Shown: piece by piece, positions 25,708 to 34,313 of the stretch | How the letters are laid out: each line of letters starts with the position of its first letter | Numbering within the stretch: position 1 is the first letter of the stretch | NCBI GenBank assembly: GCA_964411665.1 | Contig: CAYPMR010000009.1 | Span: 1-64,000, forward strand | Source: CALFCE01 sp964411665 | Lineage (GTDB): Bacteria > Pseudomonadota > Gammaproteobacteria > Granulosicoccales > Granulosicoccaceae | Length of the DNA stretch: 64,000 nt | Direction of reading: 5' to 3' | Notes under the pieces: model-generated | What the model was told of the DNA's origin: nothing | Seen by the model: the letters and a program-made list of their open reading frames with translations, nothing else | Databases searched by the model: none | Program-made: the position numbers and the translations under genes

Positions 25708-26892
25708 TCAGGCAATCTCGAACAGGCTGGCAGCCCCCATGCCTCCACCAATACACATGGTTACCACAACATAACGGGCATTTCGGCGCCTACCTTCGAT
25801 AAGTGCATGCCCGGTGAGTCGAGACCCTGTCATACCGTAAGGGTGGCCTATGGATATAGAACCTCCATTGACATTGTAGAGGTCCGGATCGATACCGAGC
25901 TGATCACGACAGTACAATGCCTGGCAGGCAAAGGCTTCGTTTAGCTCCCACAAACCAATGTCGGCAATCGACAGGCCGTTTTGTTTCAACAGTTTGGGAA
26001 CCGCGTACATCGGACCGAGACCCATTTCCTCAGGCTCGTTACCAGCGACGGCGGTGCCGCGATAAATGCCCAGGGGCTCGATATTGCGCCCGGCTGCAGC
26101 CTCTGCGCTCATCAATACACAGGCCGATGCACCGTCAGAGAGCTGACTGGCATTGCCGGCGGTCACAACACCTCCTTCGATGACTGGATTCAATCCCTCC
26201 AGTGACTCGATAGTGGTTGAGGGACGATTGCCCTCGTCCTTTTCAAGTGTCACCTCCTTTGTCGAGATTTCTCCAGTCTCGCGATCCTTTACATTCATGA
26301 TCGCGGCAATCGGTACGATTTCAGCATCGAGGTGTCCAGCTTCTTGTGCAGCCGCGGTTCGCTGTTGCGATGTTAGTGCATAAGCATCCTGCGACTCGCG
26401 TGATATGTTGTATTTTTTTGAGACATACTCAGCTGTCTGTAACATCGGCATATAAGCATGCGCCGACTGTTGAACCACATTGGCGTCGAGTTCCTTGGTA
26501 ACCCATTCAAAATAAGGCGTCTGAACAGCGGATATATTGTCCTGGCCACCGGCCACAGCGATGTCCATACCATCAACGATAATCTGTTTGGCAGCCATGC
26601 CAATAGCCATCAGACCACTAGAACATTGCCGATCGATCGTTTGTGCCGGTACTGAATCCGGCAAACCACCGGCCCAGGCTGCGTTTCGAGCGACGTTCAT
26701 TCCAGCTGTTCCGGCTGCCAGCACCGTACCGATGATGCAGTCTTCTATGTCTCCTGCGTCGATACCTGCGCGCTGAACCGCATGCTCAATCGCATGACCC
26801 ATCAGGGTTGGCGATTTTACGTTGTTGAGTGACCCGCGAAAGGCCCGTCCAATGGGTGTTCGGGCGGTTGAAACTATAACTGCATCTTTCAT
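25708..26892 (-). CDS. Thiolase (acetyl-CoA C-acyltransferase / acetyltransferase)
   Basis: 394 residues. Nucleophile Cys90 in IDRQCSSG, activating His in GHPYGMTGSR (about 346), second catalytic Cys in VTMCIGGGMGA (about 376). Length and motifs are those of tetrameric biosynthetic or degradative thiolases. The block CSSGLMAIGMAAKQI is more like FadA-type acyl-transferases, but specificity is not certain. It lies 132 bp downstream-to-stop from the hemA start on the same strand. No other beta-oxidation gene is present. Confidence 0.92.
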   Translation of the reverse strand: MKDAVIVSTARTPIGRAFRGSLNNVKSPTLMGHAIEHAVQRAGIDAGDIEDCIIGTVLAAGTAGMNVARNAAWAGGLPDSVPAQTIDRQCSSGLMAIGMAAKQIIVDGMDIAVAGGQDNISAVQTPYFEWVTKELDANVVQQSAHAYMPMLQTAEYVSKKYNISRESQDAYALTSQQRTAAAQEAGHLDAEIVPIAAIMNVKDRETGEISTKEVTLEKDEGNRPSTTIESLEGLNPVIEGGVVTAGNASQLSDGASACVLMSAEAAAGRNIEPLGIYRGTAVAGNEPEEMGLGPMYAVPKLLKQNGLSIADIGLWELNEAFACQALYCRDQLGIDPDLYNVNGGSISIGHPYGMTGSRLTGHALIEGRRRNARYVVVTMCIGGGMGAASLFEIA

Positions 26893-26913
26893 TTGTTCAT
26901 CCTGAATTGGATT

Positions 26914-27483
26914 TCAATTATTGGTATAAATGGGGAAGGCTGTGTTGATTCCACCACGTGATGTCGTATAGCCCTGGATTTGAAAGCCTTTTCCCGATGG
27001 ACCCGACCAGGGTTGCTTTGACGGTGCCTTGCTATTTTTGTATGCATGCATCACTGCATCAACGACTTGTTGTCGACTCATATTGTCCGGGAAAAAGCTT
27101 GAGAATTTCCCTTTCCATTGATTGCCATCGCGGATCTCGATATTGGCTGTGTACACGCCTTTGGAGTTGGGTTTGGAACGGATGGATTTTATCCGCGCGT
27201 TCGCAGGGTCCTGCCCATTCGGGCGCGAGTGAAAACCAACGGGTTTACCTTTTCGATTGATTTCGCCATCGAAAATATGCCAGAGATTGATTTCAGGTTT
27301 CGTGCTTGACCATTGTTTACCATGATTTGCCTGAGCCCCGTTATTCCTTGAGTGCTCGACCTGGCCTGTATTTGACCCATTGCCGGTCAAAGCGCCAAGG
27401 TCTATACCAAATTGCTCTAAATTAACACCAAGCGCAATCAGTACAACAGCGATTATTGGAATCAGTTTTTTTAAATTGAGCAT
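26914..27483 (-). CDS. Secreted EndoU-like nuclease-domain protein (putative)
   Basis: 189 residues. An N-terminal hydrophobic segment (LIPIIAVVLIALGVNL, residues 7-22) acts as signal or anchor. A G/N/S-rich linker follows, then a domain from about residue 65: INLWHIFDGEINRKGKPVGFHSRP with His69 and His85, a basic middle (KSIRSKPNSKG), and a C-terminal TTSRGGINTAFPIY. The two spaced histidines, the 'HIF.GEI..kGk.vGFH.rp' pattern and the terminal 'G.I.TAFP.Y' are what I recall of bacterial EndoU-type RNase domains in contact-dependent and polymorphic toxins. Here it is free-standing, and no neighbouring gene looks like an immunity protein. Function is inferred by pattern only. Confidence 0.6.
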   Translation of the reverse strand: MLNLKKLIPIIAVVLIALGVNLEQFGIDLGALTGNGSNTGQVEHSRNNGAQANHGKQWSSTKPEINLWHIFDGEINRKGKPVGFHSRPNGQDPANARIKSIRSKPNSKGVYTANIEIRDGNQWKGKFSSFFPDNMSRQQVVDAVMHAYKNSKAPSKQPWSGPSGKGFQIQGYTTSRGGINTAFPIYTNN

Positions 27484-27493
27484 GATTTGAGTG

Positions 27494-27534
27494 TCACTGA
27501 TGAGTTGTTTTCACTGATGGGTTGTTTTCACTGA
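27494..27534. repeat. Tandem 17-bp direct repeat upstream of the EndoU-like gene
   Basis: Two copies of TCACTGATGRGTTGTTT followed by a third partial TCACTGA, starting 11 bp upstream of ATG 27483. They would lie in the leader of the EndoU-like gene. Confidence 0.7.
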
Positions 27535-27581
27535 GCCGTTAGGTTCCAGAAGTCCTCTCAAAACTAGAGATTGTGCGTCAC

Positions 27582-27656
27582 AAAAAGGCGCGTGCCGAGC
27601 GGGTAGAATCAGGCGTCCCCCTTGGGCGGTCCGCAGGCTGCACACCCGCTTACGCC
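27582..27656 (-). terminator. Structured 3' element / intrinsic terminator of glgA
   Basis: On the minus strand, about 70 bp past the glgA stop. An outer stem pairs GGCGTAAGCGGGT (27656-27644) with ACCCGCTCGGCACGCGCC (27604-27587), with a small bulge, and is followed at once by five T (27586-27582). The 39-nt interior can itself fold (GCGGACCGCCC facing GGGGGACGC). The T-run after the GC-rich stem is what a Rho-independent terminator needs. The size of the interior would also suit a small 3'-UTR-derived RNA. Confidence 0.55.
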
Positions 27657-27726
27657 TATTGTGGTGTACAAGATCAAATTTGAGACGGCTTCCAGTCTTG
27701 TCCCGTGTCGCCGATAAGAATCTGCT

Positions 27727-29304
27727 CTATCGATACAACTCGCTCACATATTGCTCGACAGAGTCAGACCATAAAAAACGGGCTTGGGCTGCATTGTCGC
27801 AGATTGCCAGCCAACGTTCAGGCTCATTCTCGCGCAAATCAAGAATATCGCTAAACGCATCGACAAAGCTGTGTGCCTGGTCGATGAAGGTGTCGGCGCC
27901 AAAGGTAAATCCGTTTGATCCGTGCGAGACGGTATCTTTGAGCCCACCAACAGCATGTACCAGACAGGGCTGTCCCTCGCGCATTGCCAGCATCTGACTA
28001 ATACCGCAAGGCTCAAATGAACTCGGCATCACGAACAGGTCACCACTGGCATAGAGTTGCCTCGATAAGCGTTCCGCATAATGGTTTAAAAACAGGAAAT
28101 TATTATGCCGGGCCGCCATGCGGGTAAAGAAAGCTTCATATTCAGGATCGCCTGATCCGATCAGGATAAAAATGCCGCGCTCACCCAATGTGGCTAGCAA
28201 ATGATCCAGCGTGTTTCCGCCGTCTTCTAATTCGCTCGTGTAGAGGCGTACTTTCTGCTCGGTTAAGCGACCGATGCTGGTAATGATATGCTGAGGTGAA
28301 TCGACCGGTGTTTCATTTCCCGTGTGCTTGTCACATTGCCACAGCTGCAGTCGCTGGTCGGCCTGGTAATCAGCTGATTGCAGCACCGGTGACTCGCTGA
28401 TCCAGTGGTTGATACTCGATTGTATCGAGTCGATCAGTGCCGAGCCAGTCAGCGGATCCTGGTGTTCAACCCGGTAGTCGCAGCCATTTAAAATTCCAAA
28501 CAGGCGTTTTTCCGCTAGCGCTTGTTGCAAAATTCCTTCAAGGCCTTCGCCACCGTAAAAGCCGTCAGTTTCTATGCGGCTGGATTTTACAATATCCCTG
28601 GCGTAGCTTGGCGACACCGTATGCACGGCATCACTTAGTCGAATTGCCGCTGCCATTGGATTGATGCAATTGGGCCAACGCGGATCCTTAACCTCTTCAC
28701 TGGCGATATCAAGATCCGGATACCAACTTGCGAGTGACGATATATTTCCTTGCAACGGGCGAATGCCCTGAATAGCCAGGTTGTGGATGCTGTAGACAAG
28801 CCGGGATTTCAAAAGAGCCTTGCAGTGCGGGTCGAATTGGCGCAACACAGCGAAAAACGCTGTATGCCAATCATGGATGTGAATGACATCCGGTGGATCG
28901 ATCAGGTCGCTGAAGAGCAGGGCAGTGCTGGCGCGGCAAAACAACGCGAACTTTCGAGCATCGGATGCGAAGGGTGAGTCTGCTGGATCGTCGCAATAGA
29001 TTTTGCCTGTGCCTCCAAGGCTGAACAGCGGGTGTTCCAACAGAAACAATTCAACACCCTTTGCCGGGCTGACCGGTTGATAGACTTCAAGCGCTTCGCG
29101 TTGCCCTTCAAAACTCGTGTTTACCAGTGTTAGTTTCCGGGTCTGCTCCTGCAGGTGCAGGGCACCATAGGCGGGCATGATTATCGATACGCGATGCCCC
29201 AGCTCTGCGAGGGCTGGAGGAACATCCCGTAAAACATCGCCGATACCGCCAACCTTGCCGCCAGGTAGACAATCGTTTTCGGCTGTCAGCATAACGATAT
29301 GCAT
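27727..29304 (-). CDS. glgA: Glycogen synthase (ADP-glucose type)
   Basis: About 525 residues from ATG 29304 (MHIVMLTAEN), the position where GlgA proteins normally start; an in-frame TTG at 29313 would add three residues. GT5 family: the ADP-glucose-binding GGKVGGIGDV replaces the usual KTGGLADV, and the retaining-GT-B C-terminal block FEPCGISQMLAMREGQPCLVHAVGGLKDTV (seen as SSFEPCGISQ and VHAVGGLKDT) is intact. Transfers glucose from ADP-glucose to the growing alpha-1,4-glucan. Divergent from glgP across a ~390-bp gap. glgB and glgC are not in the window. Confidence 0.93.
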   Translation of the reverse strand: MHIVMLTAENDCLPGGKVGGIGDVLRDVPPALAELGHRVSIIMPAYGALHLQEQTRKLTLVNTSFEGQREALEVYQPVSPAKGVELFLLEHPLFSLGGTGKIYCDDPADSPFASDARKFALFCRASTALLFSDLIDPPDVIHIHDWHTAFFAVLRQFDPHCKALLKSRLVYSIHNLAIQGIRPLQGNISSLASWYPDLDIASEEVKDPRWPNCINPMAAAIRLSDAVHTVSPSYARDIVKSSRIETDGFYGGEGLEGILQQALAEKRLFGILNGCDYRVEHQDPLTGSALIDSIQSSINHWISESPVLQSADYQADQRLQLWQCDKHTGNETPVDSPQHIITSIGRLTEQKVRLYTSELEDGGNTLDHLLATLGERGIFILIGSGDPEYEAFFTRMAARHNNFLFLNHYAERLSRQLYASGDLFVMPSSFEPCGISQMLAMREGQPCLVHAVGGLKDTVSHGSNGFTFGADTFIDQAHSFVDAFSDILDLRENEPERWLAICDNAAQARFLWSDSVEQYVSELYR

Positions 29305-29313
29305 TGGAATCAA

Positions 29314-29690
29314 GTAGTTCGGTATCTTAAAGGTTGACTAAAAAGTGCGGATAATTTGTCTGCATAATGGCCGTGCGCCCTCTCTGGATTGAGGATATTT
29401 CCGCTGTTTGTTTGTATCGATTACCACCAAAAGTATAGGCACTGAGCTCACGCTCGTTTTAGCGTTGAACTTCAGAGTTTTGTCATTTGCACTATTTGGC
29501 CAATATATTGACGAAATATGTTTTGTTTTGCAGCAAAGTGCATGCAAATTATGGCATTGAAACTGTAACAGAACAGCTAAGAAACGGGCTAAAGCCTGAA
29601 GGTCACTATACTTATCAACTTGACTTGCAAATTAGCGACACGGTTGTTCCTCGTGTTCGCTGTTTACTTTTTTGTATGTATTTTCAGTTG
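29314..29690. promoter_or_regulatory. Divergent glgA/glgP intergenic region
   Basis: 377 bp without a supported gene. The plus-strand frame of glgP stays open from 29487, but those 68 residues (including cysteine-rich LLFCMYF) do not resemble glycogen phosphorylase N-termini, so I read the segment as leader. It is AT-rich near 29500-29530 and must hold both promoters. No recognisable operator was found. Confidence 0.5.
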
Positions 29691-32258
29691 ATGCACGATA
29701 TGACCGATCCTTTGAACAAGTTTGCAATGGAAAAAACATCAATGAAGTCTGCCCTGGAGCTTCTTCAGTCGCCTGATACCAATATCTGGTCTGATACCTT
29801 ACCTGAATTACTGTCAGATCCCGAGACGCTTAAAGCTGAGATTCGGCAACACTTTCACCAGTCTCTGGGTAGAGAGTTTAGCGACACTACTGCTAACTAC
29901 CTCTACTCGGCGCTGGCGATGACTGTGCGTGATCGCCTGATGAACTGTTGGAGGGAGACACGCAATCAAATTCTGGCAGATGACATGAAGCGCACATGTT
30001 ATCTGTCCCTGGAATTTTTAATGGGGCGAACACTATCAAATGCCTTGCTAAATCTTGAGTTGACCGACAACGTCTATCAAGCGCTTAACGACCTGGGTTT
30101 GAAGCTCGAAGAAATTTCTGAACTCGAACACGATGCCGGATTGGGCAATGGGGGACTCGGTCGCCTTGCTGCCTGCTTCCTCGACAGTTGTGCGACGCTG
30201 GGATTGCCTGTCACCGGGTATGGTATCCGTTACCGCTACGGTATGTTTCGCCAACAAATCGAACATGGTTATCAGGTTGAGATGCCGGATAACTGGTTGC
30301 GCGATGGTCACATCTGGGAACTTGAACGCCCGGAGCTTGCCCGTGTGATTCGTTTTGGTGGGCACACCCGAACGCTTGAAGGCAAGACAACAAAAAAAGA
30401 GTGGGTCGATACTGATGATGTACTTGCTATACCTTACGACGTACCGATTCCCGGTTATCGCAATGGTGTTGTTAACACCCTTAGATTGTGGTCTGCCGCC
30501 TCAACAGATGAATTCAATTTGCATGAATTTAATCAGGGCAGTTACACCGAAGCTGTTTCTGCAAAAAATGGCGCTGAAAATATCACCATGGTGTTGTATC
30601 CGAATGATGCCAGCGAGAACGGCAAGGAATTACGTTTGCGTCAACAGTATTTTCTCGTCTCGGCAAGCTTGCAGGATTCGATTCGACTTTGGCTTGAGCG
30701 CCATAACGATTTCAACGATTTCGCTGACAAACATTGTTTCCAGTTAAACGATACGCATCCCAGCCTTGCAGTAGCTGAGTTAATGCGTTTATTAATTGAT
30801 GAACATCATGTCGAATGGGATGATGCCTGGGCTATAACATCATCAACCATGGCATATACCAATCATACATTGTTGCCAGAAGCACTTGAATGTTGGTCAA
30901 TTGCTCTGGTTGATCGATTGTTACCACGCTTATTTGAAATTATTCAAGAGATTGATAAACGATTTCATGCGCAAATAGATAATCAGTGGCCCGGTGATTC
31001 ATCTCTAAAAGAACAATTGGCGATCCTCTCTGGTGATGGTGGCTCAGATGGCGTTGTACGTATGGCTCATTTGGCCATTGTGGGCAGTTTTTCTGTCAAT
31101 GGTGTTGCTCAATTGCATTCTGATCTGTTGGTGCAGGGAATGTTTAGCCGCTTTGCTGAAATTTGGCCGGAGAAGTTCAACAACAAAACTAACGGTGTGA
31201 CGCAACGCCGCTGGCTAGCGCAATGTAATCCAGGGTTGCGTGAATTGCTCGATGAAACGATCGGCTCAGGGTGGGTAAGCAATCTTGACGAGCTGCAAGC
31301 GCTGCGCCCCTTTGCAGAGGATGAGGCGTTTGTGGCACGTTGGTCAGCAGTTAAGAAACAAAACAAAGAAGGCTTGGCACAGCTCATCAGGCAACGATGC
31401 CAGCTCGATGTCGATACCGATATGATGTTTGATGTGCAAGTTAAACGTATGCACGAATACAAACGCCAGTTGTTGAATGCACTCCATGCGGTTCATCTTT
31501 ATCTGCGCATCAAGGATGGAGACATCAAAGGTTTAACACCCCGCTGTATTATTATCGCTGGCAAGGCAGCACCAGGCTACGAGATGGCAAAAGCGATCAT
31601 AAAGCTGATCAACAATGTAGCCGCCGTTATCAATAACGATCCAGCCAGCAGAGATTTGCTGCAGTTGGTGTTTATCCCCGATTACAATGTCTCGGCGATG
31701 GAGGTCATTTGTCCGGCGGCTGATTTGTCTGAGCAAATTTCAACAGCGGGTAAAGAAGCCTCTGGTACCGGAAATATGAAATTCATGATGAACGGTGCAT
31801 TAACCATTGGAACACTCGATGGTGCTAATGTAGAGATACGTGAGGCAGTCGGTGAGCAGAACTTCTTTCAGTTTGGTTTAACCGAAGATGAGGTAGAGGC
31901 ACAGAAGGCTGACTACGATCCTGAGACCATCATTGCTTCGGATCAACGTGTTGCCCGAATATTTGAAGCGTTTGATAGTGGTCTCTTTAATCGTCGGGAA
32001 CCTGGCATCTTCGATATGGTCTTGCAAGCGGTGCGTGCCAGAGGAGATCAGTGGATGACATTGGCTGATTTGCCTGCATTTATTGATGCGCAAGCGCGGG
32101 TCTCTGCAGCCTATGCTGATCCTGCACAATGGCACCGTATGAGCATTTTAAACAGCGCATCCAGCGGACGGTTCTCGACTGACCGTACCATGACTGAATA
32201 CAATCGTGATATCTGGAAATTGCAGACCCTGGTACCTAATCTCAAAGCGGTCAGTTAG
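29691..32258 (+). CDS. glgP: Glycogen/alpha-glucan phosphorylase
   Basis: About 855 residues from ATG 29691 (other in-frame ATGs at 29700, 29730 and 29742; none has a good ribosome-binding site). GT35 enzyme that releases glucose-1-phosphate from alpha-1,4-glucan. Motifs: YLSLEFLMGRTL, GNGGLGRLAACFLDS, KHCFQLNDTHPSLAV, and the PLP-lysine block EASGTGNMKFMMNGALTIGT (Lys in GNMKF) near residue 700. The length is normal for bacterial GlgP. Paired divergently with glgA, so synthesis and breakdown of glycogen share a control region. Confidence 0.94.
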   Translation: MHDMTDPLNKFAMEKTSMKSALELLQSPDTNIWSDTLPELLSDPETLKAEIRQHFHQSLGREFSDTTANYLYSALAMTVRDRLMNCWRETRNQILADDMKRTCYLSLEFLMGRTLSNALLNLELTDNVYQALNDLGLKLEEISELEHDAGLGNGGLGRLAACFLDSCATLGLPVTGYGIRYRYGMFRQQIEHGYQVEMPDNWLRDGHIWELERPELARVIRFGGHTRTLEGKTTKKEWVDTDDVLAIPYDVPIPGYRNGVVNTLRLWSAASTDEFNLHEFNQGSYTEAVSAKNGAENITMVLYPNDASENGKELRLRQQYFLVSASLQDSIRLWLERHNDFNDFADKHCFQLNDTHPSLAVAELMRLLIDEHHVEWDDAWAITSSTMAYTNHTLLPEALECWSIALVDRLLPRLFEIIQEIDKRFHAQIDNQWPGDSSLKEQLAILSGDGGSDGVVRMAHLAIVGSFSVNGVAQLHSDLLVQGMFSRFAEIWPEKFNNKTNGVTQRRWLAQCNPGLRELLDETIGSGWVSNLDELQALRPFAEDEAFVARWSAVKKQNKEGLAQLIRQRCQLDVDTDMMFDVQVKRMHEYKRQLLNALHAVHLYLRIKDGDIKGLTPRCIIIAGKAAPGYEMAKAIIKLINNVAAVINNDPASRDLLQLVFIPDYNVSAMEVICPAADLSEQISTAGKEASGTGNMKFMMNGALTIGTLDGANVEIREAVGEQNFFQFGLTEDEVEAQKADYDPETIIASDQRVARIFEAFDSGLFNRREPGIFDMVLQAVRARGDQWMTLADLPAFIDAQARVSAAYADPAQWHRMSILNSASSGRFSTDRTMTEYNRDIWKLQTLVPNLKAVS

Positions 32259-32283
32259 CCGCAAATTCACGAATGTAAATTGT

Positions 32284-32305
32284 ATTCCGGGATTCTGCCC
32301 GGAAT
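32284..32305 (+). terminator. Hairpin after glgP
   Basis: ATTCCGGG (32284-32291), a 6-nt loop, then CCCGGAAT (32298-32305), beginning 25 bp after the glgP stop. There is no T-run afterwards, so termination is not certain; it may be an RNA-stability stem. Confidence 0.35.
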
Positions 32306-32416
32306 AACGTGACAGATTATAAGCAGTGCACGTTTCCTGCGTTGTTCGTTTCACTCTGCATCAATGCCATGTAGACTAGGGTCTGGTTTCCACTGAAAAG
32401 GCGGCCTGGGAATACG

Positions 32417-33241
32417 ATGAGCGACACAAGCGATACGTCTATAGACGATTTCTCTGATTTAAATTCCAGCGGGAAAGGCGCGCGCAAAGAGACAATCAAA
32501 GACGTGCGCAAAGGCAGTCGGAAAAATGACAGGGATTCCCTTTCAATTCTGCCTATAAAGCATTTGGTCAGCCACTTTCTTCTGTTTGCTCTTTTACTGT
32601 TGTTTCTGATGTCATTGACCCGTGCCGGATATGCGATTTGGCATTTGGATAAATTCGATGACACCCAAACATTGTTATCCGTATTCTGGATGGGATTGCG
32701 GTTTGATCTTGCGCTGATTGGTTTATTGTTGGCCGTGCCGGTCTTTATCGTACCGTTGTTTGCCATGTCGCGGTCAACACGAGGCCTGGCAAAATTTATA
32801 TCAGTCACCTGGATGATCATCTGTGTGATCGTTGTCCTGTTGCTCGAATTGATCACACCTTACACATTACAGGTGGCAGGTGTACGCCCGGATATTGCGG
32901 TTTTAAGTAGTCTTGGCAATCCGCTTGATGTGATGGCAACCCTTTGGTCCAGTCAGATCATTCCTGCTGTTATTGGTTTGATTCTGGCAATCCTGATTTT
33001 GATCGCTTTTTTAGCGCGCCTCAATACTCATCGTTTTCTAGCCTATCCGGTAAAAGTTTTTCCTGCGATTTGTCTGGCAATTATTGGGCTTGCACTGTGC
33101 CTGTACGCTGCTCGTTCATCACTTAACCCGCTAGGTTTGCCGCTGACGCCACATAGTGCTCTGGTATCAAGCAACTCACTGGTTAATGAGATAGCGCTGA
33201 ATACACCCTACAAAAGCTTGTACGGGCTCTTTATTCGTTAG
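32417..33241 (+). CDS. Membrane domain of an LTA-synthase/phosphoglycerol-transferase-like protein, lacking the catalytic domain
   Basis: 274 residues. A hydrophilic charged head (1-50) is followed by five or more helices (LFALLLLFLMSL; FWMGLRFDLALIGLLLAVP; TWMIICVIVVLLLELI; IIPAVIGLILAILILIAFL; VFPAICLAIIGLALCLYA). It ends with NSLVNEIALNTPYKSLYGLFIR. This is the N-terminal membrane part and linker of LTA-synthase-family sulfatase-fold enzymes (OpgB/MdoB relatives), in which a ~350-residue periplasmic sulfatase domain should follow. Here the frame stops (TAG 33239) and the next 85 bp encode no continuation before the convergent XdhC gene. Either a truncated relic or a stand-alone membrane protein. 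Confidence 0.7.
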   Translation: MSDTSDTSIDDFSDLNSSGKGARKETIKDVRKGSRKNDRDSLSILPIKHLVSHFLLFALLLLFLMSLTRAGYAIWHLDKFDDTQTLLSVFWMGLRFDLALIGLLLAVPVFIVPLFAMSRSTRGLAKFISVTWMIICVIVVLLLELITPYTLQVAGVRPDIAVLSSLGNPLDVMATLWSSQIIPAVIGLILAILILIAFLARLNTHRFLAYPVKVFPAICLAIIGLALCLYAARSSLNPLGLPLTPHSALVSSNSLVNEIALNTPYKSLYGLFIR

Positions 33242-33326
33242 CAGGCCAATTTTTATTTACCAGTGCTTGCGGGCCAGAGCTACCCGATGGACACGGATTA
33301 AACCTGGGGAAAGCGAATTGTCTGTT

Positions 33327-34313
33327 CTAGGTTTTAGTTGATTGCTGCAGTTGGGCACGCTGCTGTTGTATATACTCAGCAAGGATTGAAATAGCAATTT
33401 CTGCTGATGTGCGACTGCCTATGTCCAGCCCGACAGGGCCTTTCAGTCTGGCTATATCCTTCTTTTCAAGTCCCAAACCTTGCAAACGTTTGCAGCGCTG
33501 CTGATGGTTGGCGCGTGAGCCAAGTGCTCCAACATAGAATGCATTTGAAGGCAGGGCTTCCAGTAAGGCAAGATCATCAACATTGGGGTCATGGCTAAGT
33601 GCCAGCACTGCACTGTTCGAATCTGTAGCAAACTCCAAAACTGCGTCATCTGGTGACATGTCAATCAAAACAGTGCCTTCTACTTGCCAGGCCTCCTTGA
33701 AGCCGGGGCGTGGCTCGCAAACGATAACATCGCAATCAAGTGTCAACGCGAATTCAGCGCAATAGCGTGATAGTTGACCAGCACCGACGATAAGTAAACG
33801 CCACTGCGGTCCAAAATATTTAATAAGTTGTTCGCCGTCGAAACTGAATTCTTCGGCTTGCGCTTGTGGCACCTTTTGCATTGTCGAGTGGCCGGTTCGG
33901 ACATTTACAGTGCGGCAGATTCGAGTTCGTTGCGAGAGTAAGGACGTCAGCTCAAGCAATGCATCCGGTGTTGCCAGCTGTTCAAATACGAGTTCCAGTT
34001 CGCCGCCACAGGTCAGACCAAAGCGTTGTGCCTGCTCATCATCTATCCGATGAATAACAGTATGCGCATCAGGGCTTGCAGGTTTGAAATCGGGATGGTT
34101 AGCGGTTACCTTTTCCGCCAATTGTTTCTCTACACAACCGCCTGAGACGGACCCGACCAGCGCGCCATCATCGCGTACCGCGGCCAGTGATCCGATAGGG
34201 CGTGGAGACGAGCCCCAGGTACTAACGACAGTAACCAGCTGCACACGATGACCGGCTTGTAGCCATTCGCTGGCCATACTTATAACTTCGAGATCGTTAT
34301 TCCTGATACTCAT
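33327..34313 (-). CDS. XdhC/CoxI-family molybdoenzyme maturation protein
   Basis: 328 residues. XdhC_CoxI N-terminal motif GSSPRPIGSLAAV and GSVSGGCVEKQL (about 30-65). C-terminal XdhC Rossmann domain with LLIVGAGQLSRYCAEFAL (about 172-189) and the conserved tail GLDIGSRTSAEIAISILAEYI. These proteins bind and sulfurate the molybdenum cofactor for xanthine dehydrogenase or CO dehydrogenase. No xdhAB or cox gene is in the window, so its partner is elsewhere. Its start overlaps the end of the GH84 gene by 17 bp. Confidence 0.88.
   Translation of the reverse strand: MSIRNNDLEVISMASEWLQAGHRVQLVTVVSTWGSSPRPIGSLAAVRDDGALVGSVSGGCVEKQLAEKVTANHPDFKPASPDAHTVIHRIDDEQAQRFGLTCGGELELVFEQLATPDALLELTSLLSQRTRICRTVNVRTGHSTMQKVPQAQAEEFSFDGEQLIKYFGPQWRLLIVGAGQLSRYCAEFALTLDCDVIVCEPRPGFKEAWQVEGTVLIDMSPDDAVLEFATDSNSAVLALSHDPNVDDLALLEALPSNAFYVGALGSRANHQQRCKRLQGLGLEKKDIARLKGPVGLDIGSRTSAEIAISILAEYIQQQRAQLQQSTKT

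Noticed and set aside
29487..29690. Extra 68 N-terminal codons in frame with glgP
   Set aside because: They do not resemble GlgP N-termini and have no ribosome-binding site; treated as leader.
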